Shown one piece after another: positions 31,371 to 41,172 of a stretch of 58,381 bases of DNA. The DNA lies in NCBI GenBank assembly GCA_030377865.1, contig JAUCGA010000026.1, positions 1 to 58,381 of the forward strand, given 5' to 3'. Each line of letters begins with the position of its first letter. The stretch's first letter is position 1. The translations under genes were made by a program, and so were the position numbers. Under the pieces are notes generated by a model. It saw only the letters and a list, made by a program, of their open reading frames with translations. It made no database searches and was not told the DNA's origin. This stretch comes from Anaerolineales bacterium HSG25. Lineage in GTDB: Bacteria; Chloroflexota; Anaerolineae; 4572-78; J111.

Positions 31371-34214
31371 ATGACCTCAAACGCTGATTTAGAAGCTCGG
31401 ATTGCTGAGTTGGAAGCGGCTCAACAAACCGCTGATACCTTGTTCCAGATTAGTCGAGGCTTAAACACCGCTTCAGACGAACTGGCGTTATTACAAATAT
31501 TGGCTCAACCAGCTCTTAAGGTGGGTGCGACCAAGGCTGTTCTCTATTATATCGACCTTGATAATCAGGCTGAACCAGCTTGGATTGAAGTAGTGGCCTC
31601 AATTGATACGACCGATAATGAGCAGGCCGACTTTCCGGTTGGGACTCGTTTTCATCTGCCTGAGTTCTCATTAGCTCAACTGTTTATGGCCGAGCCAAAT
31701 AAACCCTTACTAATTAGCAACATGTTTACTGACCCACAAGTCAGTGATGAGGCGCGCTCTATTTTTGAAACAATTGGTAACTGTGCTTGGGTGATTATCC
31801 CGTTGACCCAGTCTGATCGATGGGTGGGTAACATTCAGTTTATCTGGGACGAGCCATACCAATTCACCACCCATGAAATTGAGATATATCATGCATTAAT
31901 CGGGTTGGCCGCGGCCACACTGGAGAATCGGCGCTTGGTCAAAAATTTGGAGCAGATGATTGACGAGCGGACGGCAAAACTAAGCCAAGAGATTACCGAA
32001 CGAGAAAGGACAGAGAAGGAATTAGAGGCTTATCGCTGGCAGTTGGAAGATCTGGTTATCAGCAGAACCCATCGCCTGCAAGTGGTCGCTACCTTGAGTA
32101 GTCGCTTAAATGCCATCCTCGATTTTGACCAATTGTTGACCGAATTGGTTAGACAGGTTGATAAGAATTTTAACTATTATCATACCCAAGTGTACATTGT
32201 TGATAACCAACGTGAGAATCTGGTCATGCAAGCCGGAGTGGGTGAGATTGGAACGGCAATGAAGGCCCAAAACCATGCCATCCTACTCAAAGCGGAAACC
32301 AGTTTGGTAGCACGGGCGGCTCGCAAACAACGAGTGATTACCGTGGCAGATGTAAATGCCGACCCCACATGGTTGCCTAATCCCCTATTACCCGAAACTC
32401 GGTCAGAAATGGCTGTACCAATTATTGTCGAGGATACGGTGGTTGGGGTGTTGGATGTACAACAAAACGAAGTGGCCGCGCTCGATGAAGGGGATGCTAA
32501 TCTTCTACAATCGTTAGCGAATCAGGTTGCCATTACCTTACATAATGCCGACCTATTCGAGCAAGCCCATCAACAAGCTACAGATTTACGCGAAGAGATT
32601 AGCCAGCGTCGGCGGGCAGAGAAAGATTTACGCACTTTCAAAACTTTGGTTGAAAACGCGCCGGATGGTATTTTGGTAACCGATTTAGAGGGACGTGTTA
32701 CCTACGCCAATATCTCATACCGACGAAGCATGGGACATGGCGACGAGATTATCGGGCTAGACCTCAGTAGACTCGTGCCAGAAGAGCAGTTGAGCCAGTT
32801 AAATAGTGTTCGTTTAGAAAAAGTATTTAAACAGGAAGCTTGGCAAGGGTTCATGCCTCATCGGCGTATCGACGGGGTGGCCGTGCCAATGCAAGCTTCC
32901 ATGTTCTTAATTCGAGACCGACATCAGCAACCACGAGCCTTAGCGGCCATCAATCATAATATTACTGAGCTAAAAAAGGCTGAAGAGGCCATAATGGAGA
33001 GCGAGAAGAAATTCTATTCGCTCTATGTCTCAATGAACGAGGCGCTGGCTCTATTTGAACTGGTATATGACGATTTAGAGCGACCCATTGATTACAAATT
33101 TATCGACATCAACCCGACCTACGAGGCTATGACTGGCTTGAAATGGGAGGATGTAATCAACAAAAAGGCGAGTGAGGTATATGGGTCGTCGGCATTACGT
33201 TATTTGGGAACCTACCATTGGGTTGCCAGCTCTGCCGAAACAACCTCGTTTGAAGCCGTCCATGAGCTAACCAAAAAAGTTGTCCGAGTATCGGTTTTCT
33301 CTCCGGCACGGGGACAATTTGCCACAATTTTGCAGGACATCACCCAACGTAAGTTGATGGAAGAACGCATGTCGAACTATAATCGTATCTTAGAGGAGGA
33401 GGTTGCCTCTCGGACAGAAGAGTTGACCGCGGCCTTGGAGAATCTGCAATCAACCCAGTCACAACTAGTCGAATCGGAAAAAATGGCCGCTCTGGGTAGT
33501 TTGGTGGCTGGTGTCGCACACGAGATTAACACACCCGTTGGTATCGGGGTGTCGATGGCTTCGTTATTGCAACACGAAACCAGCAAGGTTGTCAACATGG
33601 TTAAAACAGGTAAGATTAAAGTGTCGGTTTTAAAGGAGTATCTCCAAACGGCTCAAGAGAGCAGTCGGCTTATTTTGAACAACCTGAACCGAGCGGCAGA
33701 ATTGGTACAGAGTTTTAAACAGGTTGCAGTTGACCAAACGAGCCTAGAGTGTCGAGATTTTCTGGTGTGTGCCTATATCGAGGAAATTCTGCTGAGTCTG
33801 CGTCATGTGATGAAACGAACTCAACATAATGTTACAGTTGAGGGAGATCGACAGTTAATCTTGAACAGTTTTCCGGGGTCGTTTTCGCAGGTGGTGTCCA
33901 ATTTGGTCATTAACTCGTTACATCATGCTTACGAAGATGATGACATGGGCAACATCCAATTTACAGTTGTACAAGAACAGGACTGGGTAACGATTATCTA
34001 TCAGGATGACGGGGTTGGTATTACTCCAGAAAACTTAGAAAAAATATTTGAACCATTTTTCACCACCGCACGCAGTCAAGGTGGGAGCGGTTTAGGGTTG
34101 CATATTGTTTATAATTTGGTGACCCAAACTTTGGGCGGTAAAATCGCTTGCGAAAGTGAAATTGGTCGGGGAACCAAGTTCACCTTAGAACTGCCCGCAA
34201 AACAGCGGCACTAG
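31371..34214 (+). CDS. Soluble sensor histidine kinase, two GAF and two PAS domains
   Basis: 947 residues without membrane helices. Order: GAF-like domain (about 15-190), short coiled coil, second GAF (about 235-395), PAS (about 420-535), second PAS (about 545-665), dimerisation helix with phospho-acceptor His717 in AGVAHEINTPVG, and ATPase domain (N box NSLHHAYEDD, G1 DDGVGI, G2 GGSGLGLHIV). It should sense a cytoplasmic or redox cue and phosphorylate a receiver; the receivers of 34528 and 36876 are the nearest candidates. GAGGAG-like CGAGGAG precedes the ATG. Intact and complete. Confidence 0.9.
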   Translation: MTSNADLEARIAELEAAQQTADTLFQISRGLNTASDELALLQILAQPALKVGATKAVLYYIDLDNQAEPAWIEVVASIDTTDNEQADFPVGTRFHLPEFSLAQLFMAEPNKPLLISNMFTDPQVSDEARSIFETIGNCAWVIIPLTQSDRWVGNIQFIWDEPYQFTTHEIEIYHALIGLAAATLENRRLVKNLEQMIDERTAKLSQEITERERTEKELEAYRWQLEDLVISRTHRLQVVATLSSRLNAILDFDQLLTELVRQVDKNFNYYHTQVYIVDNQRENLVMQAGVGEIGTAMKAQNHAILLKAETSLVARAARKQRVITVADVNADPTWLPNPLLPETRSEMAVPIIVEDTVVGVLDVQQNEVAALDEGDANLLQSLANQVAITLHNADLFEQAHQQATDLREEISQRRRAEKDLRTFKTLVENAPDGILVTDLEGRVTYANISYRRSMGHGDEIIGLDLSRLVPEEQLSQLNSVRLEKVFKQEAWQGFMPHRRIDGVAVPMQASMFLIRDRHQQPRALAAINHNITELKKAEEAIMESEKKFYSLYVSMNEALALFELVYDDLERPIDYKFIDINPTYEAMTGLKWEDVINKKASEVYGSSALRYLGTYHWVASSAETTSFEAVHELTKKVVRVSVFSPARGQFATILQDITQRKLMEERMSNYNRILEEEVASRTEELTAALENLQSTQSQLVESEKMAALGSLVAGVAHEINTPVGIGVSMASLLQHETSKVVNMVKTGKIKVSVLKEYLQTAQESSRLILNNLNRAAELVQSFKQVAVDQTSLECRDFLVCAYIEEILLSLRHVMKRTQHNVTVEGDRQLILNSFPGSFSQVVSNLVINSLHHAYEDDDMGNIQFTVVQEQDWVTIIYQDDGVGITPENLEKIFEPFFTTARSQGGSGLGLHIVYNLVTQTLGGKIACESEIGRGTKFTLELPAKQRH

Positions 34215-34287
34215 CTCACTAAGGAATCAGGATTAATTAAGTTATGGCCGCTGATTGAAATCAGCGTCTTATACGGAAAACCTGCTT

Positions 34288-34392
34288 AAGCAGGGTAAAT
34301 ATTCAGTGAACTCGCTAGAAAGAGCGTCAGAAACCCGATTTCTCAAAGAAATCGGGTTTCTAGTGCGGTTTTACTGAACTTTTACAAGCAGG
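34288..34392. repeat. MITE-1 element inserted in another palindrome
   Basis: The 91-bp element 34295-34385 is flanked by aagcagg (34288-34294, 34386-34392). Removal restores the palindrome aacctgcttaagcaggtt. The surrounding 34215-34527 contains no gene. Confidence 0.85.
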
Positions 34393-34476
34393 TTTCTTGT
34401 ATCAGCATAAGAATTCATTCTTATGTGCAAACGCGCAATTTATTCCATGAATCATAAAATTGGGTAAAAACTCCCG

Positions 34477-34505
34477 TTTACCTTTAAGATTAGTAGGTTT
34501 ATAAT
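34477..34505 (+). promoter_or_regulatory. Sigma-70-type promoter of the hybrid kinase gene
   Basis: TTTACC (34477-34482), 17-nt spacer, TATAAT (34500-34505), start codon at 34528 with AGAGG between. Confidence 0.65.
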
Positions 34506-34527
34506 AGTTCTAAGAGGTAATTTTAAT

Positions 34528-36696
34528 ATGGTAAAGAACGAAACGACAACTAGTAAAGTTGAACTCCTCCATCAACTTAACCTCATCCGTGAACAGCTTG
34601 CTCAATTAGAAACAGCGATTGAACAAACACCTGATTACAGTCAAAACCAAATTTCAACGGCTGTACCGATTGATTTAGACTCGCAACTACTCTATCGGAT
34701 TAGTCGTGAGTTAAATTTGGCTCGGACAAATGAAGCGGTGATACAGGCTGTCACGCCACTGTGTGAGATTGGTCAAGCCATGTTAGCTACGCTACACTAT
34801 GTTGGATTAGACGATAATCAACAGCCAGAATGTGCCGAAGTTGTAGCGACATGGTCACCGCCCGGCTCGACTATTTTTGGTGATTCGGTAAATATTTCTG
34901 AATATTTATCGCAATTTCCCTTTTCTAGCCTAAAAAATTCTGATTATCATCCTCAATTTATCACCAATCTTCTAACTGATGAGGTGCTGGATGATGCTGT
35001 ACGAGACATATTTTTTGCCTTGGGGATTATGGCTTTGGTTCTTGTTCCGTTAACACAAGGAGGACGATGGGTTGGCTTACTTGTTTTTTACTGGGATAAG
35101 CCACATCGTTTTAATCAAATTGAATTAGACATGTATCGGACGCTACCTGTATTAGCCGCTCCAATTTTAGAGAATCTTCGTTTAATTGATAATCTCGAAA
35201 AAATGGTTGAGCGCCGAACCGCCGAATTGAGTCTAATCAACGACCGTCTTCGTCAGGAAAATAGCGAACGAAAACAGATTGAAGCGGCTCTACTTACAGC
35301 TAAAGAGACAGCAGAAGCGGCAAACAAAGCAAAAAGCGAGTTTTTAGCTAATATGAGCCATGAACTCCGTACACCGCTAAATGGTATTTTAGGGTATGCT
35401 CAAATCCTCAACCGTGACCAAAGCTTCACAGAACGTCAGCAATCGGCAATCGATTCAATTGAAGAGAATGGTAAAAACTTACTTAGTTTGATTAATGATG
35501 TACTAGACATATCGAAAGTCGAAACCGGACACCTACATCTAAAACCGGCAAATATGGAGTTTCCCGAATTTTTGTCTCGCTTGGTCCAAACAACAAAAGA
35601 ACGAGCCGCTCGGCATAGTCTTGGCTTCATTTTTGAAGCAGCCTCAGACCTTCCGGTGGTGGTACAGGCTGACGAACTACGTCTCCACCAAATTTTGGCA
35701 AACTTACTAGATAATGCGATTAAGTTCACGGACGAAGGGCAAATAACCCTTACAGTGGGATATTGGCATAACAAACTTCGTTTTCAAGTAGCAGATACGG
35801 GTGTCGGGCTTGAACCTGAAGAGATGTTGCAGTTGTTTGAGCCATTCCATCGGCGTTTATCTGAACAACATTCCACGGTTCAAGGAACTGGCTTGGGGTT
35901 GTCTATTTGCCAACAATTGGTTAGCATGATGGGAGGAACCCTAAATGCACAGAGCGATTTAGGTGAGGGTAGTACCTTTTGGTTTGACCTCGATTTACCC
36001 ATAGTTAGCCAAACCTTGAAAAAGATACCTCGTTCTCAAGAGATTATTGGTTACAAGGGGGTACGTCGCAAAGTACTTATTGTCGATGATAAGATTGATA
36101 ACCGACTTGTCTTATCAAACATGTTAAAACTATTACAGTTTGACATTGTCCAAGCCTCTGATGGACAGCAAGCCATTGATCAAACACGAGAAGAGTCTCC
36201 CGATGTAATTTTGATGGATATTATGATGCCGGGTATAGATGGTTTGGAAGCAACGAAACAGATTCGACAAGACACGACGATACAAAACACGACAATTATT
36301 GCGTTGTCAGGTCGCTCTTTTGAAGAAGATCGACTAGCATGTCAACAAGTTGGTTGTAATGATTTTCTAACAAAACCACTTTCTTTTTCGCATCTTTTTC
36401 AAACCCTTCAAGCGCACTTAAACTTAACATGGATATATCAAGAAAAAACAGTTGCTAACACGAAAGCAACGCCACCTAATGATGATTACACTGATATGGT
36501 TGGCCCTCCCGAAGCAGTGTTACAAACGTTGCTTGAATTAGCGAAACGAGGAGATGTTAAGCGAATTCGGTATGAGGTAACAGAGTTAGAAACCGTCAAC
36601 CATAAATATAAACCGTTTGCCGACCAACTTCGAGAGCTAGCCAAACGGTATCGAGTTAAACAAATCCGCGAACTATTACAATCGTATGTTGCGTGA
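34528..36696 (+). CDS. Hybrid histidine kinase with GAF, receiver and helical tail
   Basis: 722 residues, soluble. The N-terminal GAF-like domain (about 60-230) parallels the first domain of the 31371 kinase ([25 protein letters not shown]), pointing to gene duplication. His278 lies in [16 protein letters not shown]; the ATPase domain (about 390-505) has [16 protein letters not shown] and GTGLGLSIC; the receiver (about 520-635) has acceptor Asp564 in ILMDIMMPG. The final helical domain ([20 protein letters not shown]) is a tail common in cyanobacterial and gammaproteobacterial hybrid kinases. It likely passes phosphate to a further partner. Confidence 0.92.
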   Translation: MVKNETTTSKVELLHQLNLIREQLAQLETAIEQTPDYSQNQISTAVPIDLDSQLLYRISRELNLARTNEAVIQAVTPLCEIGQAMLATLHYVGLDDNQQPECAEVVATWSPPGSTIFGDSVNISEYLSQFPFSSLKNSDYHPQFITNLLTDEVLDDAVRDIFFALGIMALVLVPLTQGGRWVGLLVFYWDKPHRFNQIELDMYRTLPVLAAPILENLRLIDNLEKMVERRTAELSLINDRLRQENSERKQIEAALLTAKETAEAANKAKSEFLANMSHELRTPLNGILGYAQILNRDQSFTERQQSAIDSIEENGKNLLSLINDVLDISKVETGHLHLKPANMEFPEFLSRLVQTTKERAARHSLGFIFEAASDLPVVVQADELRLHQILANLLDNAIKFTDEGQITLTVGYWHNKLRFQVADTGVGLEPEEMLQLFEPFHRRLSEQHSTVQGTGLGLSICQQLVSMMGGTLNAQSDLGEGSTFWFDLDLPIVSQTLKKIPRSQEIIGYKGVRRKVLIVDDKIDNRLVLSNMLKLLQFDIVQASDGQQAIDQTREESPDVILMDIMMPGIDGLEATKQIRQDTTIQNTTIIALSGRSFEEDRLACQQVGCNDFLTKPLSFSHLFQTLQAHLNLTWIYQEKTVANTKATPPNDDYTDMVGPPEAVLQTLLELAKRGDVKRIRYEVTELETVNHKYKPFADQLRELAKRYRVKQIRELLQSYVA

Positions 36697-36744
36697 TATA
36701 ACAAAATCTCATTAGCTTTAATATATTTTTACCAAGAATCTAAA

Positions 36745-36856
36745 ATGGTTCCAGAAAAAGAGATTTCCCAACTCCCCTGAGTTTGCCGATGCAGATTGAC
36801 TTCGACAGGCTCGGCTAACAATTTTTGGAAGAGTTTAATTAAAAACTGGAATCCCT
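36745..36856. repeat. MITE-6-like inverted repeat
   Basis: ggttccagaaaa...gatttcccaa and its imperfect inverse (ttttggaag...aactggaatcc) enclose a gacttcgacaggctcggct segment. Related elements are at 39918-39985, 48847-48982 and 58250-58381. Confidence 0.55.
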
Positions 36857-36875
36857 AAATAAAGGACAATACCTG

Positions 36876-38216
36876 ATGACAGCGAATAAGGGACAAATTT
36901 TAATCGTTGATGATAATCCAACCAACTTAGATGTTTTGTTTGATTATCTGGACGATGCCGGATATTCGGTACTGGTCGCAGAGGATGGAATCGATGCGTT
37001 AGAGCAGATTAAATACTCGCAACCAGATATTGTATTATTAGATATAATGATGCCCGGTATCGATGGTTATGAGACTTGTCGGCGTTTGAAAGCCGATAGT
37101 CGCACCAAAGATATACCAGTTATTTTCGTCACAGCTCTGTCAGAAACAGAAGATAAGATTAAGGGGTTTCAGGCTGGCGCGGTTGACTATGTCACCAAAC
37201 CATTTCATCAGGAAGAGGTCATGGCTCGGATTAATACGCACCTGACAATTCGACGGTTACAGCGACGGCTTGAGGTTGCCAAAAACCTATCTCAGCAACG
37301 AGTTTCTCAGCGTGCTTCTGATTTGGCGCAGGCCAATGCCGATTTGGAAGCCGAGATATCTAAACGACGCTCCGCGTATGATGGACTACGCAGGATTAAC
37401 ACGGCTTATCGGCGCTTTGTACCACAGGAATTTTTAAGGCTACTCAAGCAAAATAGTATCGTTGATGTCCAACTTGGCGACCATGTTCAAATGGATATGA
37501 CTATCTTTTTTGCTGATATTCGCTCCTTCACAACGATCTCAGAGCAAATGACTCCTCGTGAAAATTTCAACTTTATCAACACTTACTTCAGTTTAATCGG
37601 GCCAGTTATTCGTCAGCATGGTGGCTTTATCGACAAATATATTGGTGACGCAATTATGGCTCTTTTCCCCGGACGGGCAGACGATGCGGTGCAAGCCTCA
37701 ATTGCTATCTTAAAACGCCTTTCCAAGTATAACCAAAGTTGGCAAGAGGCTGGTGGCTTTGCTATAAAAATCGGTATAGGGTTACATACTGGCCGAGTTA
37801 TGCTTGGCACAGTTGGCGAAGCAGAGCGCATGGAAGGGACGGTTATCTCTGATGCGGTCAATCTCGCTTCTCGAGTCGAATCATTGACCAAAGAGTACCA
37901 GTCTATGCTGATTTTAAGCGAAGGTACCTACCGAGAACTGCAAGACCCAAGCCAATACAATACCCGTTTTTTAGGTCATGTCCAAGTTAAAGGAAAAAGT
38001 AACGAGGTGTCGGTCTTTGAGGTATTTGATGGAGCGTCGGAGATGACGATTTCGATGAATCGGAAAACAAAAAGTGAATTTGAAGAGGGTTTGTCATTCT
38101 ATTATGATAATAATTTTGCGACCGCAAAGGATTATTTTGAACGAGTTCTAAGGATAAATCCAAGTGACACCGCGGCCAGTCTATACCTAAAACGAGCCAA
38201 GGAGAATCTGCTTTAA
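36876..38216 (+). CDS. Response regulator with class III adenylate/guanylate cyclase
   Basis: 446 residues. Receiver domain (1-125) with Asp56 in VLLDIMMPG and Lys in YVTKPFH; a coiled coil (about 130-180); class III cyclase domain (about 205-385) with metal-binding Asp in IFFADIRSFT and in IGDAIMALF; and a C-terminal TPR-like helix pair (NFATAKDYFERVLRINPSD). Phosphorylation by a kinase nearby would control cAMP or cGMP production. Start ATG preceded by AAAGGACAA. The stop codon TAA (38214-38216) is part of the target duplication of the following MITE-5. Confidence 0.92.
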   Translation: MTANKGQILIVDDNPTNLDVLFDYLDDAGYSVLVAEDGIDALEQIKYSQPDIVLLDIMMPGIDGYETCRRLKADSRTKDIPVIFVTALSETEDKIKGFQAGAVDYVTKPFHQEEVMARINTHLTIRRLQRRLEVAKNLSQQRVSQRASDLAQANADLEAEISKRRSAYDGLRRINTAYRRFVPQEFLRLLKQNSIVDVQLGDHVQMDMTIFFADIRSFTTISEQMTPRENFNFINTYFSLIGPVIRQHGGFIDKYIGDAIMALFPGRADDAVQASIAILKRLSKYNQSWQEAGGFAIKIGIGLHTGRVMLGTVGEAERMEGTVISDAVNLASRVESLTKEYQSMLILSEGTYRELQDPSQYNTRFLGHVQVKGKSNEVSVFEVFDGASEMTISMNRKTKSEFEEGLSFYYDNNFATAKDYFERVLRINPSDTAASLYLKRAKENLL

Positions 38217-38346
38217 TTTAGAAATTTTTGTAGTGATCAGCTTGATGTTGAAAATGGAGTGCAATGGGTTTAGCCGTTGCCAGAAGCAATGGCTGAACCC
38301 ATTGCACTCCGATGTCACCTTGACCACCACATAATTTAGAAATTTT
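38214..38346. repeat. MITE-5 element with 15-bp target duplication
   Basis: The 103-bp element 38229-38331 is flanked by taatttagaaatttt at 38214-38228 and 38332-38346. The left copy contains the cyclase stop codon. Confidence 0.85.
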
Positions 38347-38386
38347 ACCTCATACCTCACATTTCTAATTCTAGCACTTTTACTCT

Positions 38387-39493
38387 ATGAGGATTGTCAT
38401 AAAAGTTGGTACAAATGTTTTGCGAGGTGGTACCGAAGGTATTCATCGCCCTCGCCTGATCGATTTAGCCCGCCAGATTGCCCATTTAAGCGGACTAGGA
38501 CATGAGCCAGTGTTGGTCTCATCGGGAGCCGTGTTTGCCGGACAAGAGCTTTTAGGTGTGATGCCACCAAAACGTAAAAAGGATATTCCGCATCGGCAAA
38601 TGTTAGCCGCGATAGGGCAAGGACGTTTATTAGCCCTCTATCAGCAGATATTCGAGTTATATAGTCTAAAAGTGGCTCAGGCGCTTCTAACTCGAAGTGA
38701 CTTAGCCAATCGGAATCGGTATTTGAATGCCCGAAACAGCTTGTTGCTACTGCTTCAACATCGGGTTGTACCGATTATCAATGAAAATGATGTGGTTGCG
38801 GTTGATGAGATTAAATTTGGTGACAACGATAACTTGTCGGCCTTGGTTGCTAACCTTATCAACGCTGATTTGTTAATAATTTTAACTGACCAAAAAGGAT
38901 TGTTTACCGCTGACCCTCGTCATGATGATTCGGCGACATTAATTCCCGAAGTAAAAACCATTGATGAAACGATTTTGGCAATGGCAGGTGGTGGCGGTAA
39001 TGTTGGAACCGGCGGTATGACTACCAAGCTCGAAGCGGCTCAACTTGCCACTCGGTCAGGTACAGATGTGGTTGTAGCTCCCGGTAGTGAGCCGGATGTG
39101 GTTACACGAGTAGTTGAGGGGCAATCGATTGGTACTCGTTTTCCAACTCAGCTCAGTCATGTAGAAAGTCGTAAGCGTTGGATTTTGACCGAAAGGGTAC
39201 AAGGGGCAATTACCGTTGATGCTGGTGCTGAAAAGGCATTGATTGAAAGCGGTAAAAGCCTGCTGGCTGTTGGCGTGGTTGAGGTTACAGGTGACTTTCC
39301 ACGAGGGGCGACGGTGTCGGTTTTTAACACCGCAAGGCAAGAACTCGGTCGTGGAGTGGCAAACTATAAAGCACCTGATTTACAAGCTATTTTCGGTCAG
39401 CAATCACACCATATTGCCCGTATTTTGGGCTACGACTACGGAGCAACTGTCATTCATCGAGATGATATGGTTATCCAACGATTTGGAGAGTAA
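38387..39493 (+). CDS. proB: Glutamate 5-kinase with PUA domain
   Basis: 368 residues, the two-domain ProB. It phosphorylates glutamate in the first step of proline synthesis. The amino-acid-kinase domain (1-255) has IVIKVGTNVLRGG, LVSSGAVFAG, VVPIINENDVVAVDEIKFGDND and the GTGGMTTKLEAA segment; the PUA domain (about 270-360) has GAITVDAGAEKALIESGKSL and FPRGATVSV. proA is not adjacent. The gene is alone between signalling genes; no clear ribosome site lies before the ATG. Confidence 0.95.
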   Translation: MRIVIKVGTNVLRGGTEGIHRPRLIDLARQIAHLSGLGHEPVLVSSGAVFAGQELLGVMPPKRKKDIPHRQMLAAIGQGRLLALYQQIFELYSLKVAQALLTRSDLANRNRYLNARNSLLLLLQHRVVPIINENDVVAVDEIKFGDNDNLSALVANLINADLLIILTDQKGLFTADPRHDDSATLIPEVKTIDETILAMAGGGGNVGTGGMTTKLEAAQLATRSGTDVVVAPGSEPDVVTRVVEGQSIGTRFPTQLSHVESRKRWILTERVQGAITVDAGAEKALIESGKSLLAVGVVEVTGDFPRGATVSVFNTARQELGRGVANYKAPDLQAIFGQQSHHIARILGYDYGATVIHRDDMVIQRFGE

Positions 39494-40185
39494 CCTTTTC
39501 GATGAGAGGTTAACGAGAGGTTATTGAACACTCATTCCATAAGAATAGTGCTATCTTCACAAGGATGCCATTTCAGGGTATAATTACAAACCACATTACC
39601 TTAAACCATCCTCAAATGGTCAAGAATAGTAACAATAGACCATGTAATTTCGACCAGTTGGCTCTTGCGTGGTTGCCGTTTTTATGCGATACTGATAACT
39701 ACTCAAAAGCAGTTTGGGCTGTTTGGGGCTTTCCGTGCAAGCGTCATGGTTGTGTCATCATCTTCCCGCAAGTTTTAAACTTGCGGGAAGATTGCCCTGA
39801 TAACTACTCAAAAGCAGTTTGAAAAGGTGTTTCGTTTTTTTGATGATGCCGAGAAGATCAGTACCTGAATAGAATCCATATTTGAATACTAGAAACTAGA
39901 GCATACACATAGGTAGTTCCAAGGAAAACAAATCTCCCAACCTCTAAATATTCGATTAGCAGTTTTGGGAAGAATAAAAAGTGGAACAACCTTATACTAA
40001 ATTTGTTTTTAGTATAGTACACTGTTAATTAAGTTATGCGAGGTTTTACCGTAGCGCAGGCTTTAGCCTGTGCTTTGAAACTCGGTCTAAAGACCGAGCT
40101 ACGAAATCCTACAAAACTTATTTAACGCTGTAATAGTATGCTATTACTAATTGCTGTAATAATGATAACTTGAGGCAGAATTACT
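39494..40185. other. Long intergenic region with decayed elements
   Basis: No gene seen. 39692-39716 and 39797-39821 are identical 25-bp direct repeats bracketing a truncated MITE-3 (39717-39796, with its cttcccgcaag hairpin). 39918-39985 is MITE-6-like. 40025-40135 has taattaagttat/aacttatttaa ends around gcgcaggctttagcctgtgc and ctcggtctaaagaccgag hairpins. Confidence 0.6.
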
Positions 40186-41136
40186 ATGAAGATAAAGTTT
40201 TGGGGAACTCGAGGATCGATCCCAACCGCAATCTCCTCCGATTATGTGAAACAGAAGATTCGTCAAGCCTTAGAAGGAGCCGCAGGGTTAGACCTTGATA
40301 ACGAAGCTGTCCTCAACCGTTACCTCGACCGTTTACCAATCACTGTAGCGGGTACGGCTGGTGGCAATACGCCATGTATTGAAATTCGGTCGGATGATCA
40401 ACTATTGATTATTGATGCTGGGTCGGGATTGCGGGTGTTAGGACTTGACCTGATGGGCAAAGGATTCGCCAAGGGACATCATCGAGCCGATTTTTTAATC
40501 ACCCATACCCATTGGGATCATATTCAGGGCTTTCCATTTTTTACGCCCGCCTTTATTCCACACAACCGTTTTACCTTTTACAGTCCCTTCGAGGATCTGG
40601 AAGATCGACTGCGAAAACAGCAAGATGAGCTATTTTTCCCTGTTCCGACCAGCTACATGAGTGCGAGATTCAAGTTTAACATCATTAAGCCGAACGAGTG
40701 GTACGAAATTGGTCGCTTCAAAGTTTATCCCATGCGTTTGTCCCATCCGGGAATTGCTTATGGCTATCGGATTGATGACGGTGAAAAATCTATTGTCTGC
40801 GCCACCGACTCCGAATATAAACGAGTTGATCCAGCCAGTACAGAGGAATATGTCAAGCTATTTAAAGATACCGATTTATTGATTTTTGATGCTCAATACA
40901 GTTTAACTCAAGCCCTAGATCGTCCCGATTGGGGGCATAGTACAGCTCTAATGGGCGCAGAATTGGCTCGTCGAGCCGGAGCTAAACAGTTGGCTCTATC
41001 TCATCATGATCCGACCAGTTCAGATGAAACCATTTGGGAAGCCAAAGATCAAGCCGAAGCCTATTTTATGCACCACCCTAGTGAGTACGATTGTGAAGTG
41101 ATTGTTGCTTATGATGGGTTGACCATAGAAGTTTAG
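40186..41136 (+). CDS. Metallo-beta-lactamase-fold hydrolase (phosphodiesterase type)
   Basis: 316 residues. The dinuclear-metal motif is THTHWDHIQGFPFF; further ligands are in LSHPGIAYGYR, ATDSEY and ALSHHDPTSSDE. The N-terminus MKIKFWGTRGSIPTA and the GGNTPCIEIR segment match the PhnP/RNase Z-like cyclic phosphodiesterase group, often annotated as beta-lactamase-like or cAMP phosphodiesterase class II. It could hydrolyse a cyclic nucleotide, which would counter the cyclase at 36876, but the substrate is not shown. The next kinase gene starts 36 nt downstream in the same direction, so they are probably co-transcribed. Confidence 0.85.
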   Translation: MKIKFWGTRGSIPTAISSDYVKQKIRQALEGAAGLDLDNEAVLNRYLDRLPITVAGTAGGNTPCIEIRSDDQLLIIDAGSGLRVLGLDLMGKGFAKGHHRADFLITHTHWDHIQGFPFFTPAFIPHNRFTFYSPFEDLEDRLRKQQDELFFPVPTSYMSARFKFNIIKPNEWYEIGRFKVYPMRLSHPGIAYGYRIDDGEKSIVCATDSEYKRVDPASTEEYVKLFKDTDLLIFDAQYSLTQALDRPDWGHSTALMGAELARRAGAKQLALSHHDPTSSDETIWEAKDQAEAYFMHHPSEYDCEVIVAYDGLTIEV

Positions 41137-41172
41137 GCATGAGACACGAACAGGTTATGGCACATAGATAAT

